This document shows, piece after piece, positions 11,201 to 18,973 of a stretch of 42,771 nt of DNA. The DNA lies in the NCBI GenBank assembly GCA_026983775.1, contig JALSTK010000130.1, positions 1-42,771 of the forward strand. Reading direction: 5' to 3'. Position 1 is the stretch's first letter. Each line of letters opens with the position of its first letter. Both the position numbers and the translations under genes were made by a program. The notes below the pieces were generated by a model. It worked only from the letters and a program-made list of their open reading frames with translations, was not told the origin of the DNA and made no database searches. This stretch comes from Calditrichia bacterium. GTDB taxonomy: Bacteria > Calditrichota > Calditrichia > Calditrichales > Calditrichaceae.

Positions 11201-12246
11201 GAAGTAAAATTTTCAAAGTGAATAGCAGAATTTTTAAAAATATCGATACCCTGGCTCTGTGTCCCTATCCAGGTAACTCCGCTGCGATCAATCAAGAGAC
11301 AGAAAATTTCATTTTCGCTAGGTCTCGTAATTTTATTTTCGGAGGCCAGGAAATAGTTAAATTGATGTAGTCGGGGGTTATAGCTAAATATTCCCGTTCC
11401 ATTTGTCCCGGCCCAAATGTATCCTTGCCGGTCCATATCTACAGAAGTTAAATAGCTTATTCGGTCTGCCCGGAAGCCATGATAATTTTGTTTAATAACA
11501 TGATATTCATAGGTAGAGGGATTGAATTTTAACAGACCATTTCCGTAAGTTGCTATCCAGAAGGAACCGTCTTTGGATTCGTATATATCCCTGACAGAAA
11601 CTTCTGGATGCTTGACAAAAGAAATGGGAACAAGATCAAATTGCCGGGTTTCTTTGTTATACCGGAAGAGTCCTTTTGTAGAACCTATCCAGAGCCTGCC
11701 CTTCGTATCCGCAAATATGCAGGAAATAAAAGCATGAATATAGAGACTGTCACCCGAATCTACATTCGGAACTAATTCATCAGTATGAATATTATATTTG
11801 TAGAGCCCGGTTATGCCGCCGATCCAGAGAGTCGAATCATTAATTTCATATAGGGCGAAAATAGAAGGGGTGAAGGGGATTTTTGCATTGAGAACCAGGG
11901 GATGAGAAGAGAATATCCCCGTGTTTTGATCAAAAGAATAAAGGCCCTGTCCCGTACCAACATAAAGTAAGGAAGGATCATATCGACTTTGAATGACAGA
12001 CAACGTATTCTTATATTGGATAGTGAGCATTTCGGAACCGTCATATCTGCACAATCCTTTTGAAGTACCGATCCAGATAAAACCATAAGAGTCCTGCATG
12101 ATGGTATTGATATTTTTAGAGGGTAAACCATCTTCAGTGGTCAGATGTCTAAAGAAGATGTACGGGCCCTGGGCAAAAGAATCCTTCCCGTAAAAGATGA
12201 AACCCATTGCGAACAGGATTATGACTAGCCAACGTTTCAAATCCAT
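8221..12246 (-). CDS. Hybrid two-component sensor: reg_prop propeller, Y_Y_Y, PAS, HisKA, HATPase, receiver
   Basis: Membrane-bound hybrid histidine kinase of about 1341 residues. I take the ATG at 12244-12246, which begins MDLKRWLVIILFAMGF and a signal sequence ending near SFAQ; the open frame extends 13 codons upstream to a TTG. The periplasmic part is two-component-regulator propeller blades (repeated IWIGT..GL..Y / LWIGT motifs, to about residue 700), then a Y_Y_Y beta-sandwich (YAYKLENVQKNW ... LPPGKYTLSVKGWD) and one membrane helix (WLFRIGSAFFLILLIALIFHL). Inside are a PAS domain, HisKA with phospho-His in GGVAHDFNNLLA, an HATPase with NMAVNARDAMPGGG and GTGLGLSTVFGI, and a receiver with Asp in LTDVVMPG and Lys in FIQKPF. 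Unlike classical Bacteroidetes HTCS proteins there is no AraC-type DNA-binding domain. The ligand is unknown; a polysaccharide or other surface cue would be usual. Confidence 0.9.
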   Translation of the reverse strand: MDLKRWLVIILFAMGFIFYGKDSFAQGPYIFFRHLTTEDGLPSKNINTIMQDSYGFIWIGTSKGLCRYDGSEMLTIQYKNTLSVIQSRYDPSLLYVGTGQGLYSFDQNTGIFSSHPLVLNAKIPFTPSIFALYEINDSTLWIGGITGLYKYNIHTDELVPNVDSGDSLYIHAFISCIFADTKGRLWIGSTKGLFRYNKETRQFDLVPISFVKHPEVSVRDIYESKDGSFWIATYGNGLLKFNPSTYEYHVIKQNYHGFRADRISYLTSVDMDRQGYIWAGTNGTGIFSYNPRLHQFNYFLASENKITRPSENEIFCLLIDRSGVTWIGTQSQGIDIFKNSAIHFENFTSFQIKGHQEKINNTIAFHQDVFGTIWIASANKGLFQLDSLNHVIRHFTHNPEDPYSLGNNFISSITSDAHGNLWLGTFTKGIDFFDRQKNKFYHFNDIQTLSDKRANNRISAILCDHNGYIWFSTNKGNLSRMDRKGRSYRFYRLAPKGNKSVVKAFNLFEDHSQHLWAGTKIGLFLYDPVTDKFNSVPLDPNDNHPTVVSIFEDSHNTLLIATEDNIFIYHPNSKRFSAIFKKREHNFIRIRFVTKDPYDYFWIGDEKQIVSFKNKKQIIYYNEMDGIENPKVYTRAVLSSKNGYIYMGTSTGFFCFKPSADHLGLLPEIKISKFKHITESYIKDTLDIATALPEQNTVLPYDRYTLFFDFTLLDFYFPYRNTYAYKLENVQKNWRYLGNKHQLTLVNLPPGKYTLSVKGWDHKGIPCARPASITFTILPPFWQTWLFRIGSAFFLILLIALIFHLRLRSVRKRNRELQEINDNLNNEITYRKQVEKLLRESESKYRVLVESIKESIFSLNSEGKLIFLNETAAARLGGKPEDYVGKPLWEILPSRPQYPLLDEIRQVIADQKRLSIDKTVTIAGKKRFFHLSLQPILSESGVPDQALGIATEITDKIELEEQLRQSQKMEAIGQLAGGVAHDFNNLLAIIRGYTFLLLKDKKLKKSFRDIIHEIDSAGEKAQSLTGQLLAFSRKQLLEPQRIDLNHHIHNMETMLSRLIGENIQLSIEADKKLKPITADPGQIEQIILNMAVNARDAMPGGGKLTIRTRQIHVPDLKQKLPFEVKQNDYSALILKDTGIGMSKEVQQKIFDPFFTTKDKDKGTGLGLSTVFGIIKQSDGYIWVDSQPGKGTTFIMYFPSSTGEMKQLQKEQREFVKHKGSGTILLVEDEEGVRRMMSRTIQFLGYKVLEAENAELGISLVEKHQEDIILILTDVVMPGMTGVEMRDRINSKFDPIPLLFMSGYTDDEIVRQGLKSHDIHFIQKPFSADLLAQKIEEVLNQQ

Positions 12247-12303
12247 GGTAAGCCCGAAAGTTTGACTGATTAAAAATGCCGGCAATTAATCTGGCGCAAC
12301 AGT

Positions 12304-12343
12304 CCGCCGCGAAGCGCTTCCTTCAATTTGCGGCGGGATTATA
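12304..12343 (-). promoter_or_regulatory. GC-rich inverted repeat next to a TATAAT-like box upstream of the hybrid sensor
   Basis: CCGCCGC (12304-12310) pairs with GCGGCGG (12330-12336) around a loop that itself starts with the 10-nt palindrome GAAGCGCTTC (12311-12320). Read on the minus strand, TATAAT (12338-12343) lies directly before the repeat, as a -10 box for the sensor gene would. I see no good -35 box. No T-run follows the stem, so an operator or leader hairpin is as likely as a terminator for the K+ channel gene. Confidence 0.4.
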
Positions 12344-12393
12344 CCGCAATAAATTTTACTAAAGACGCTGCGTGTTTTGGAACCGGAATTAAG

Positions 12394-13416
12394 TTATCTT
12401 TTCAACAGTATATGCAATTTCTCGATTTTATCTGTTTCCCCCAGGACGATCAGCCGATCATTCTTTCGTAAGACCGTTTGAGAGCTGGGATTAAACTCCC
12501 AGGGGGAGTCCTTGCCGTGCTTGACTGCTAAAACAATTAAACCTGTTTTTTGTGGAATTTGCACTTCTTTTAGGGATTTGTCAAGCAGAGGAGAACTTTC
12601 GGGGATATCAAGTTCTTCCATTCGTAAAGAAAGTCCTTCCCGGTTCATGATTACTTCCAGGAAACTGAGTACGGCAGGGCGCAAGATAACCGATGCCATT
12701 CGAATTCCCTCAACCCGGTTTGGAGAAATAACGAAATTAGCACCGGCATTATAAAGCTTATGTTCCGTACTCGGTTCAACAGCGCGGGAGATGATGTGGA
12801 CCTGAGGATTAAGAGCGCGGGCAGAAACCACTACAAAGAGATTATCGGCATCAATCGAAAGAGCGGCAATCACTGCCGAAGCATTGGCAATATTGGCTTC
12901 GATCAGGTTTTCATCTTTGGTAGCATCCCCCTGAACAATGAGAATGTCCGGGTAGTGTTCTGATAAATCGTTTATGATCTGTGAACTTTCTTCGATGACC
13001 ACAAAAGGAGCCTTTGCCCGGATAAATTCGGAAATAATGGTTTTACCCGTATCGCCGGCCCCACATAAAATAGTGTGGTCTCTCAAATTGCTGATTCTCT
13101 TTTTCATCTTCTGGTGTTTCCTTCTTAATAAAAGTTCGTTACGGACAAACCAGGAGGTTACTGTTGCGGAAAGCATCGCGATGACTATCATCCCGGCCAG
13201 GATAATGAACATGGTGAAAAATCGTCCACTATGATTCAGGGGAGCGATTTCCTGGTAGCCGACGGTCGAGATGGAAATAAAGGTCATGTAAAGTGCATCA
13301 AACCAATTCCATCCTGCAAAGTACTCATAACCGATCATTCCGATTAGCAATAAAAGGATAAGGGAACCCGTTACGGCAAAAATATGATTTTTGAAATGGC
13401 TGTCTATTGCCGCCAT
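12394..13416 (-). CDS. Potassium channel protein with TrkA-N/TrkA-C (RCK) domains
   Basis: Two-helix K+ channel subunit with a cytoplasmic regulatory domain. TM1 is at about 13-30, the pore helix and filter at 40-57 (STVGYQEIAP; TVGY intact, followed by Gln where most channels have Gly), and TM2 at about 66-88. The RCK/TrkA-N domain begins near 113 with a Rossmann motif HTILCGAGDTGKTII and an acidic end to the second strand (VVIEES), fitting NAD(H) or nucleotide binding. A TrkA-C domain fills about 255-340. The architecture matches MthK-type or Kch-like channels, which work as tetramers. The gene starts 21 bp after the amidase gene on the same strand, so the two are probably co-transcribed. 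The ion is inferred from the filter; gating ligand unknown. Confidence 0.92.
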   Translation of the reverse strand: MAAIDSHFKNHIFAVTGSLILLLLIGMIGYEYFAGWNWFDALYMTFISISTVGYQEIAPLNHSGRFFTMFIILAGMIVIAMLSATVTSWFVRNELLLRRKHQKMKKRISNLRDHTILCGAGDTGKTIISEFIRAKAPFVVIEESSQIINDLSEHYPDILIVQGDATKDENLIEANIANASAVIAALSIDADNLFVVVSARALNPQVHIISRAVEPSTEHKLYNAGANFVISPNRVEGIRMASVILRPAVLSFLEVIMNREGLSLRMEELDIPESSPLLDKSLKEVQIPQKTGLIVLAVKHGKDSPWEFNPSSQTVLRKNDRLIVLGETDKIEKLHILLKR

Positions 13417-13437
13417 AAGCCAGAATGCTTCCGCTTT

Positions 13438-14079
13438 TTATTGTCGTTTCTGGTGGTTCTTATTTTCCCTGTTTAGAATCTCTTTTACCTTGTTTTGGAT
13501 ATACCCGTTCCGGATATAAAGATACAAATTTTTTCCGGGGCAGAGCGTTTCGGCGTAATCCTTATGTCCCTTTATCTGCGAAGGAGGTACATGAAAGTGC
13601 TCGGCTAAATAGGCACATAAATCAACAACGGCGGTTAGTTGCTTGCGGTTGATTATTTGATGCTCGTAATTACCCATCACGCAGATCAGGGCATGACCTC
13701 TGGGGTTGTAAGTGGTGTTTGTATCTCCGGGATAGTTGATAGGACGGGCTTCGTAAATCCGTCCGTCTAAGTCGATCATAAAATGGTAAGGGATATCGAT
13801 CCAATTTTTTTTGGCCCGGCTCCAGTCCTGCAGGTGTCGGATATATTGGACGGGGTCTTCATCCCGATTGAAATCGACGCCGCCATGATGGATGGTAATC
13901 CGTTTGATCCGGTGCTCCGGAATCGTTCCGGTCAACGGTTTCCAGCCCCAATCGCTTCGCAAAACGACATGAAGACTATCGGGATAATGCAATTGTTCAA
14001 CCGGGAATGAAGGTTTTTTGAAATAAGCACAAGAACCGAGGATGATGATGATTAAAAAAAGGCCTGTTTTCTTCTTCAT
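13438..14079 (-). CDS. N-acetylmuramoyl-L-alanine amidase (PGRP/Amidase_2) lipoprotein
   Basis: Zinc amidase expected to cut the lactyl amide between MurNAc and the peptide stem of peptidoglycan. The N-terminus is a short lipoprotein signal, MKKKTGLFLIIIILGSC, with lipidation Cys near residue 17. The Amidase_2/PGRP fold follows: ITIHHGG (first zinc His), ...WSRAKKNWIDIPYHFMIDLDGRIYEARP (with the conserved Tyr-His), NPRGHALICVMGNYE, and GHKDYAETLCPG, which supplies the second His and the Cys ligand typical of PGRPs and T7-type amidases. It is 213 residues, a single domain with no SH3 or LysM anchor. It lies first in a probable two-gene unit with the K+ channel and is divergent from pckA. Role in wall recycling or remodelling is inferred. 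Confidence 0.9.
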   Translation of the reverse strand: MKKKTGLFLIIIILGSCAYFKKPSFPVEQLHYPDSLHVVLRSDWGWKPLTGTIPEHRIKRITIHHGGVDFNRDEDPVQYIRHLQDWSRAKKNWIDIPYHFMIDLDGRIYEARPINYPGDTNTTYNPRGHALICVMGNYEHQIINRKQLTAVVDLCAYLAEHFHVPPSQIKGHKDYAETLCPGKNLYLYIRNGYIQNKVKEILNRENKNHQKRQ

Positions 14080-14262
14080 AGTTGCTCCTGAATGGGACAG
14101 CCGCTAAATTAAAAAATATGCATCGTGTAACTCTTTTAAGGAATTTACACAATTTTTTTGATGGTAACAAAAAGGGCTGAATTAAATTAGGAAGAATGGG
14201 ATATTTTTGTTACGATAGTACGTTGAAGCAGGTACATATCAATAAACATCGTGGAGGAGCGT

Positions 14263-15867
14263 ATGAATTCACATCATGAAATTCCGGGCGAATTTGGACT
14301 GGATTATTTAAAAATCGAGAATTTGAACAATGCCTATTGGAATTTAACCACTCCCGCTCTTTATGAACAGGTAATTCGTCGTAGAGAAGGCCTTCTGGCC
14401 CATTTGGGGCCGATGGTTGTCCGAACGGGAGCCTATACGGGACGTTCTCCGAAAGACAAATTTATTGTGCGGGAGCCCCACTCGGAAAAAACGGTTTGGT
14501 GGGGAGAGGTCAATCGGCCCATTGATGAAGAAAAATTCGATTTGATCTGGTTGCGTATGCTGGCCTATTTACAGGGCAATGATATTTTTATCCAGGATTG
14601 CTATGCAGGAGCGGATCCTGACTTCCGCCTTCCTATACGGGTGATTACCGAATATGCCTGGCATTCTTTATTTGTACGAAATATGTTTATTCGTATCACC
14701 GATCGAGATGAATTACGTAATCATATTCCGGAATATACCATTATCGACCTTCCTAAATTTCATGCCATGCCCGAAATGGACGGCACCAATTCGGAAGCTT
14801 TTATTTTAGTAAATTTTGCCAGAAAACTGATCCTGATCGGCGGAACGAGTTATGCCGGTGAAATTAAAAAATCGGCTTTTACCTTAATGAATTATTTATT
14901 ACCCGAACAAAATGTGCTACCCATGCATTGCAGTGCCAATGTGGGTAAAAAGGGAGATACCGCGGTTTTTTTCGGTCTTTCCGGAACAGGAAAAACGACC
15001 CTTTCAGCCGATCCGGAGCGGGCTTTAATCGGCGATGATGAACACGGCTGGAGCGAGCAGGGAGTCTTCAATTTTGAAGGCGGATGTTATGCCAAGGTGA
15101 TCCGCCTCTCCGAAGAAGCCGAACCCGCTATTTATGCTACTACACGTAAATTCGGAACTGTATTGGAAAATGTGGCCATAGAGTCCTATACGCGTCGCCC
15201 GGATTTGAACGATGATACATTTACGGAAAATACCCGGGCCTCCTATCCGATTACCCATCTGGACAATATTATTCCTCAGGGTATGGGGGACAATCCGCAG
15301 AATATTATTTTCTTAACGGCCGATGCCTTCGGAGTCTTGCCACCCATTTCGCGATTAACCAAAGAGCAGGCCATGTACCAATTTCTGTTGGGCTATACGG
15401 CCAAAGTAGCCGGTACGGAACGGGGAATTACCGAACCGCAAGCCACTTTCAGTACTTGCTTTGGGGCACCGTTTATGCCGAAGCATCCCAGTGTGTATGC
15501 CAAATTATTGGGAGAAAAGATTGAAAAACACGGTGTTAACTGCTGGCTGGTTAATACGGGCTGGACAGGGGGACCTTACGGAGTGGGGCAGCGCATATCG
15601 ATTAAGAATACGCGTACTCTGCTGAACAGCGCCCTGGAAGGAAAACTGGATAAGGTGGAATTCGAAACGGACCCCGTCTTCGGTTTGAGCGTTCCCAAAT
15701 CCTGCGCCGGTGTTCCGTCTGAAATACTTATGCCTCGCAATACCTGGCAGGATAAAGAGGCCTACGATCAGAAGGCGAAAGAGCTGGCCGCCCGTTTTAA
15801 AGAACATTTCAGGGAATATGAGGAATATGTGGATGATGCCGTACGCCAGGCAGGGCCGTTGGTATAA
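14263..15867 (+). CDS. pckA: Phosphoenolpyruvate carboxykinase (ATP)
   Basis: Catalyses oxaloacetate + ATP to phosphoenolpyruvate + CO2 + ADP, the first step of gluconeogenesis (or PEP carboxylation in some anaerobes). The ATP-type enzyme is shown by the P-loop FGLSGTGKTTLSADPE (about residue 237), the kinase-2/metal motif LIGDDEHGW, the substrate segment GRSPKDKFIV and R-rich active-site stretches. The 534-residue length is standard. I start it at the ATG at 14263 because GGAGG lies 6 nt ahead; the frame also has a GTG at 14251, but it would sit on top of that Shine-Dalgarno. The gene stands alone, divergent from the amidase, and ends in a clear terminator. Very confident. Confidence 0.97.
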   Translation: MNSHHEIPGEFGLDYLKIENLNNAYWNLTTPALYEQVIRRREGLLAHLGPMVVRTGAYTGRSPKDKFIVREPHSEKTVWWGEVNRPIDEEKFDLIWLRMLAYLQGNDIFIQDCYAGADPDFRLPIRVITEYAWHSLFVRNMFIRITDRDELRNHIPEYTIIDLPKFHAMPEMDGTNSEAFILVNFARKLILIGGTSYAGEIKKSAFTLMNYLLPEQNVLPMHCSANVGKKGDTAVFFGLSGTGKTTLSADPERALIGDDEHGWSEQGVFNFEGGCYAKVIRLSEEAEPAIYATTRKFGTVLENVAIESYTRRPDLNDDTFTENTRASYPITHLDNIIPQGMGDNPQNIIFLTADAFGVLPPISRLTKEQAMYQFLLGYTAKVAGTERGITEPQATFSTCFGAPFMPKHPSVYAKLLGEKIEKHGVNCWLVNTGWTGGPYGVGQRISIKNTRTLLNSALEGKLDKVEFETDPVFGLSVPKSCAGVPSEILMPRNTWQDKEAYDQKAKELAARFKEHFREYEEYVDDAVRQAGPLV

Positions 15868-15883
15868 TCCCCCTGATTTATAG

Positions 15884-15918
15884 CAAAGCCGCTCTGTTTC
15901 GCGGCTTTGTTAAATTTT
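15884..15918 (+). terminator. Rho-independent terminator of pckA
   Basis: CAAAGCCGC (15884-15892) and GCGGCTTTG (15901-15909) form a perfect 9-bp stem with an 8-nt loop, followed by TTAAATTTTCTT. It sits 17 bp after the pckA stop codon and borders the 3' end of the convergent membrane-protein gene. Confidence 0.88.
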
Positions 15919-16566
15919 CTTCATTCTAAAACAGTCTGCTCCCCTCTTCGGAAATGGTTCGAAACCGACATCCTTCAAATATTTAACATGGGCGGCTACT
16001 CTGGAGCAGGCAATAAAATATTTCCCCTTGCAAAGCTGAAACAGTTCATGTTGCCGGTTGTAAAGGTAATGGGCGTTTTGCAAATCCCGGTAGCTGGGGA
16101 TGATATAGTCGAGATGGATAAGGCATTCTTCTTCGGATTTCGGCTCGACAATGAATAGGCCCACCGGCATCATATTTCGTAAAATGAAAATAATCTGACA
16201 GGATGCTTTTATATCGAAGTCGAATGAGGGGAAAAAGTGTCGAATATCGTTACGGTGAAAATCAAGAAAGCGTTTTAAGAAACGGTTGTCGGGATTGGTA
16301 ATGGTCAGCAGTTCGAAATAGTCCCGAATTCGATACATCTGCAGTAGATAGTAAATATCCACCAGAGCGATAAAACCGTTCAGAATAAAAACCGGTAAAG
16401 CATGAACCAGTAAGCCGTATACAGAAAAAATAGCCGCTCCGATGAGATTTATCCAGCGTAGGTATTTAATAGAGCGCATCATTAGTGAAACGGCCACCAA
16501 AATCGAACCGAAATATCCGAAAATTTCAATCCAGTGCTCAAGAAAAAATTGTAACATAATCGTCAT
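15910..16566 (-). CDS. YgjV-like inner-membrane protein with C-terminal GNAT-like domain
   Basis: Residues about 8-75 hold three hydrophobic segments (IEIFGYFGSILVAVSLMM, WINLIGAAIFSVYGLLV, VFILNGFIALVDIYYLLQMY), matching the YgjV family of small membrane proteins. The remaining ~130 residues are soluble. They end in a pattern seen in GNAT acetyltransferases (ACSRVAAHVKYLKDVGFEP ... CFRMKK), with NRQHELFQLCKGKYFIACS before it, so a membrane-tethered acetyltransferase-like domain is possible. Start is uncertain: the frame opens at a GTG (16605), with ATGs at 16566 and 16557. I use 16566; no good Shine-Dalgarno distinguishes them. It converges with pckA and is divergent from trhP. The substrate is unknown and I do not assign a function. 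Confidence 0.75.
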   Translation of the reverse strand: MTIMLQFFLEHWIEIFGYFGSILVAVSLMMRSIKYLRWINLIGAAIFSVYGLLVHALPVFILNGFIALVDIYYLLQMYRIRDYFELLTITNPDNRFLKRFLDFHRNDIRHFFPSFDFDIKASCQIIFILRNMMPVGLFIVEPKSEEECLIHLDYIIPSYRDLQNAHYLYNRQHELFQLCKGKYFIACSRVAAHVKYLKDVGFEPFPKRGADCFRMKKI

Positions 16567-16701
16567 CTTTAGTAGTACAGGGCGGGAATATAGAGATAAA
16601 TCCACTCTTCTTCAAAGAAATTTAAAGAAGAATATTTGAATCCCCCTTCGAATCATGCTAATTTTAGCGTTCAAAATATTTAATAAAACGTAGGAAACCA
16701 T

Positions 16702-17997
16702 ATGTCTGTTAAAAAACCGGAATTATTAGCACCGGCCGGTACCATAGAAAAAATGAAGTATGCCCTGGCCTATGGAGCGGATGCCGTTTATGCCGGTGTC
16801 CCCCGTTTTTCTCTTAGGGCCCGGGAAAATGATTTTACGCAAAAAAATCTCAGAGAGGCTATTCAATATGTGCAGGGCCGGAATAAACGCATCTATCTCA
16901 CTATGAATATTTTCCCCCACAACCGTAAAATAGAATCATTCGAGCGCATGCTGGCCGTGGTGGCCGATCTCAAACCCGACGGGCTTATTATGGCCGATCC
17001 GGGAATGATTATGGTGGTCAGGGAACGTTATCCGGAGCTGGATATTCATCTTTCCACACAGGCCAATACCATTAACTGGCAGACGGTACGATTCTGGCAG
17101 AGAATGGGTTTGAAACGCATCATTCTCAGCAGAGAACTGAGCATCGAGGAGATCATCGAAATCCGACAGCATAATCCCGAGATGGAGCTGGAAACGTTTA
17201 TCCATGGGGCCATATGTATCGCTTATTCGGGCCGTTGTCTATTGTCTAATTATTTTACCCACCGGGATGCCAATCAGGGCACCTGCACCAATGCCTGTCG
17301 TTGGCAATACAACGTGTATAGTGAACCGGAAAGTCTGCAGAATGAGCGCGACCTTTATCATCCTATTAAGGGAAATTACTATTTGGAAGAAACCGACCGG
17401 CCCGGAGAACTAATGGCTGTGGATGAAGACGAACATGGCACCTATATTATGAATGCCAAAGATTTGAGCACCATTCATATTTTAAACGAGTTGATCGAGG
17501 CCGGAATCGACAGCCTGAAGATAGAAGGGCGGACAAAATCGGCCTATTATGTGAGTATGATTACCCGCGCCTATCGTCTGGCCATTGATGCTTATATGCA
17601 GGATGGACAGGTTCCCGAACCGTTGACCCGTGAAGTTTATTCTGTGGCCAACCGAGGCTATATTAGCGGATTCCTGGAACGCAATCCCCATAGTGAAGGA
17701 CAGAATTATGAAGAAAGCCATTCCACTTATCAAAGCCGTCTCTTTGCAGCTTTAGTGGATGAGTGGGATGAAGATCGCCGCCTGGCGAGAGTCCGTGTGC
17801 GGAATCGTTTTGAAAAGGGTGATCCCATGGAATTGGTTATGCCCGATAAAATAATCTCATTTAAGGTCGAAGAAATGTTTGATATCGACGGACAACCGGT
17901 TACAGTGGCGCACGGAGGGGGAATGGATATACAAATTCGTCTTCCTCAACGGCCGACTTCATTTTCTATTCTGCGTAAAGTTGCGGAATTTGTTTGA
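16702..17997 (+). CDS. trhP: U32-family tRNA hydroxylation protein TrhP (YegQ)
   Basis: Peptidase-U32-family protein closely resembling E. coli YegQ/TrhP, which acts with prephenate in forming 5-hydroxyuridine at the wobble position (U34) of tRNAs. It is not expected to be a protease. The family signature ETFIHGAICIAYSGRCLLSN is present, followed by the Cys motif QGTCTNACRW; together these give the four Cys expected for an Fe-S cluster. EDEHGTYIMNAKDL and DSLKIEGRTKSAYY are also hallmarks. The N-terminal TIM-barrel begins PELLAPAGTIEKMKYA. At 431 residues it is slightly shorter than E. coli YegQ. AGGA precedes the ATG. It is a single-gene unit here. Assignment to TrhP rather than TrhO-independent relatives (RlhA, UbiU/V) rests on the conserved C-terminal half. 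Confidence 0.9.
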   Translation: MSVKKPELLAPAGTIEKMKYALAYGADAVYAGVPRFSLRARENDFTQKNLREAIQYVQGRNKRIYLTMNIFPHNRKIESFERMLAVVADLKPDGLIMADPGMIMVVRERYPELDIHLSTQANTINWQTVRFWQRMGLKRIILSRELSIEEIIEIRQHNPEMELETFIHGAICIAYSGRCLLSNYFTHRDANQGTCTNACRWQYNVYSEPESLQNERDLYHPIKGNYYLEETDRPGELMAVDEDEHGTYIMNAKDLSTIHILNELIEAGIDSLKIEGRTKSAYYVSMITRAYRLAIDAYMQDGQVPEPLTREVYSVANRGYISGFLERNPHSEGQNYEESHSTYQSRLFAALVDEWDEDRRLARVRVRNRFEKGDPMELVMPDKIISFKVEEMFDIDGQPVTVAHGGGMDIQIRLPQRPTSFSILRKVAEFV

Positions 17998-18181
17998 CAA
18001 CCGGTCATATTTTTTGATTGTGCAGGAATGTAAAAATCAATGCTAAAAATAATGAAGAAAATTTTTTTTACCCGGATTGAAATTTCGAATCAGGGGACCT
18101 TCTCCCCGGCTGAAAGTTTAAAGAAGCTCTTGTTTAAAAGATGATCCGTCAGGCAAGTATTCATTAAAATCCCGGGCCTCT

Positions 18182-18928
18182 TCATTCTTTTTCCAGCAAG
18201 GCGGAACCTACGTTTTTTCTTGTCAGTAAAAGACTGCTAATCAGTACTAATAAAGAGAATATGAATAAAAACAGTTCCGTAGATGGTGTGGACAGGAGCG
18301 GATATTCATTTAAGATACCGGCCGAAAAGTTGATGGTGGTATGGAGCAGGATACACAAAGTAAGAAAAGATTTTGTTTTATTTTTTTCTATACCATAAGC
18401 AATCAAACCGGCAGTGGCCATGTGAAAAAGCGTTGCGGAAAATCGCTCCAGGCTCGCCCAGAAGAGATTGAAGAAATTCAAATCCGTCATAACGGGCTGC
18501 CAGTCGGTGATGGCGATAAGAATAATTTCACTCAGAGAGAAGCCCAGACCGATATTGATACCCAACCGGAAAAGAGGATGTTCGGGCGTCTGGTTCTCGG
18601 TTCTTCTCAGTTCCATCCAAAGAGGAATTCCTTTAGACAATTCCTGACCTATCCCGGCTGCGACTGCGTAATATAATAATTCCCAAATTTGATAATGCGG
18701 GCCGGAATTATGAACTTCGTAAAACAATATTTTGAACCCGTGCATAAAAATAGCGGCCGGCAGAGCAATGAGACTGTGAAGCCCGATACCCAAAAAAAAG
18801 ATACCCATTCCGAATAAAAGATATTGGCCATTAAGAAGTGTCTTGATCAGATGCAGGGTTAGATAACCGGCGAATATACTAAAGGCAATACTAATGATTA
18901 AATAGAGCAGAGTATACAGGATGCTCAA
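18182..18928 (-). CDS. YhfC-type putative intramembrane glutamic/metalloprotease family protein
   Basis: Polytopic membrane protein of 248 residues with about seven hydrophobic segments. GIGQELSKGIPL (about 91-102), NIGLGFSLSEIILIAI, and ERFSATLFHMATAGL follow the order of the three motifs in YhfC/PrsW/CPBP-type membrane proteases: E-E-x-x-[RK], a second Glu, and [E/N]R...H. Here the first motif reads QE rather than EE, so the catalytic pair is altered. The start is a TTG at 18926-18928, supported by AAGGA six bases ahead; the next in-frame ATG would remove the first helix. It lies 45 bp after the DUF5808 gene on the same strand, a likely two-gene unit. Family call moderate; proteolytic activity uncertain. 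Confidence 0.65.
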   Translation of the reverse strand: MSILYTLLYLIISIAFSIFAGYLTLHLIKTLLNGQYLLFGMGIFFLGIGLHSLIALPAAIFMHGFKILFYEVHNSGPHYQIWELLYYAVAAGIGQELSKGIPLWMELRRTENQTPEHPLFRLGINIGLGFSLSEIILIAITDWQPVMTDLNFFNLFWASLERFSATLFHMATAGLIAYGIEKNKTKSFLTLCILLHTTINFSAGILNEYPLLSTPSTELFLFIFSLLVLISSLLLTRKNVGSALLEKE

Positions 18929-18973
18929 ATCGGATCCTTATTTGTTATATTTCAGAAACATCTGTGTCGTCGA

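Noticed and set aside
14251-14262. Upstream GTG start for pckA
   Set aside because: It would overlap the GGAGG that serves the ATG at 14263; the N-terminus is normal from the ATG.
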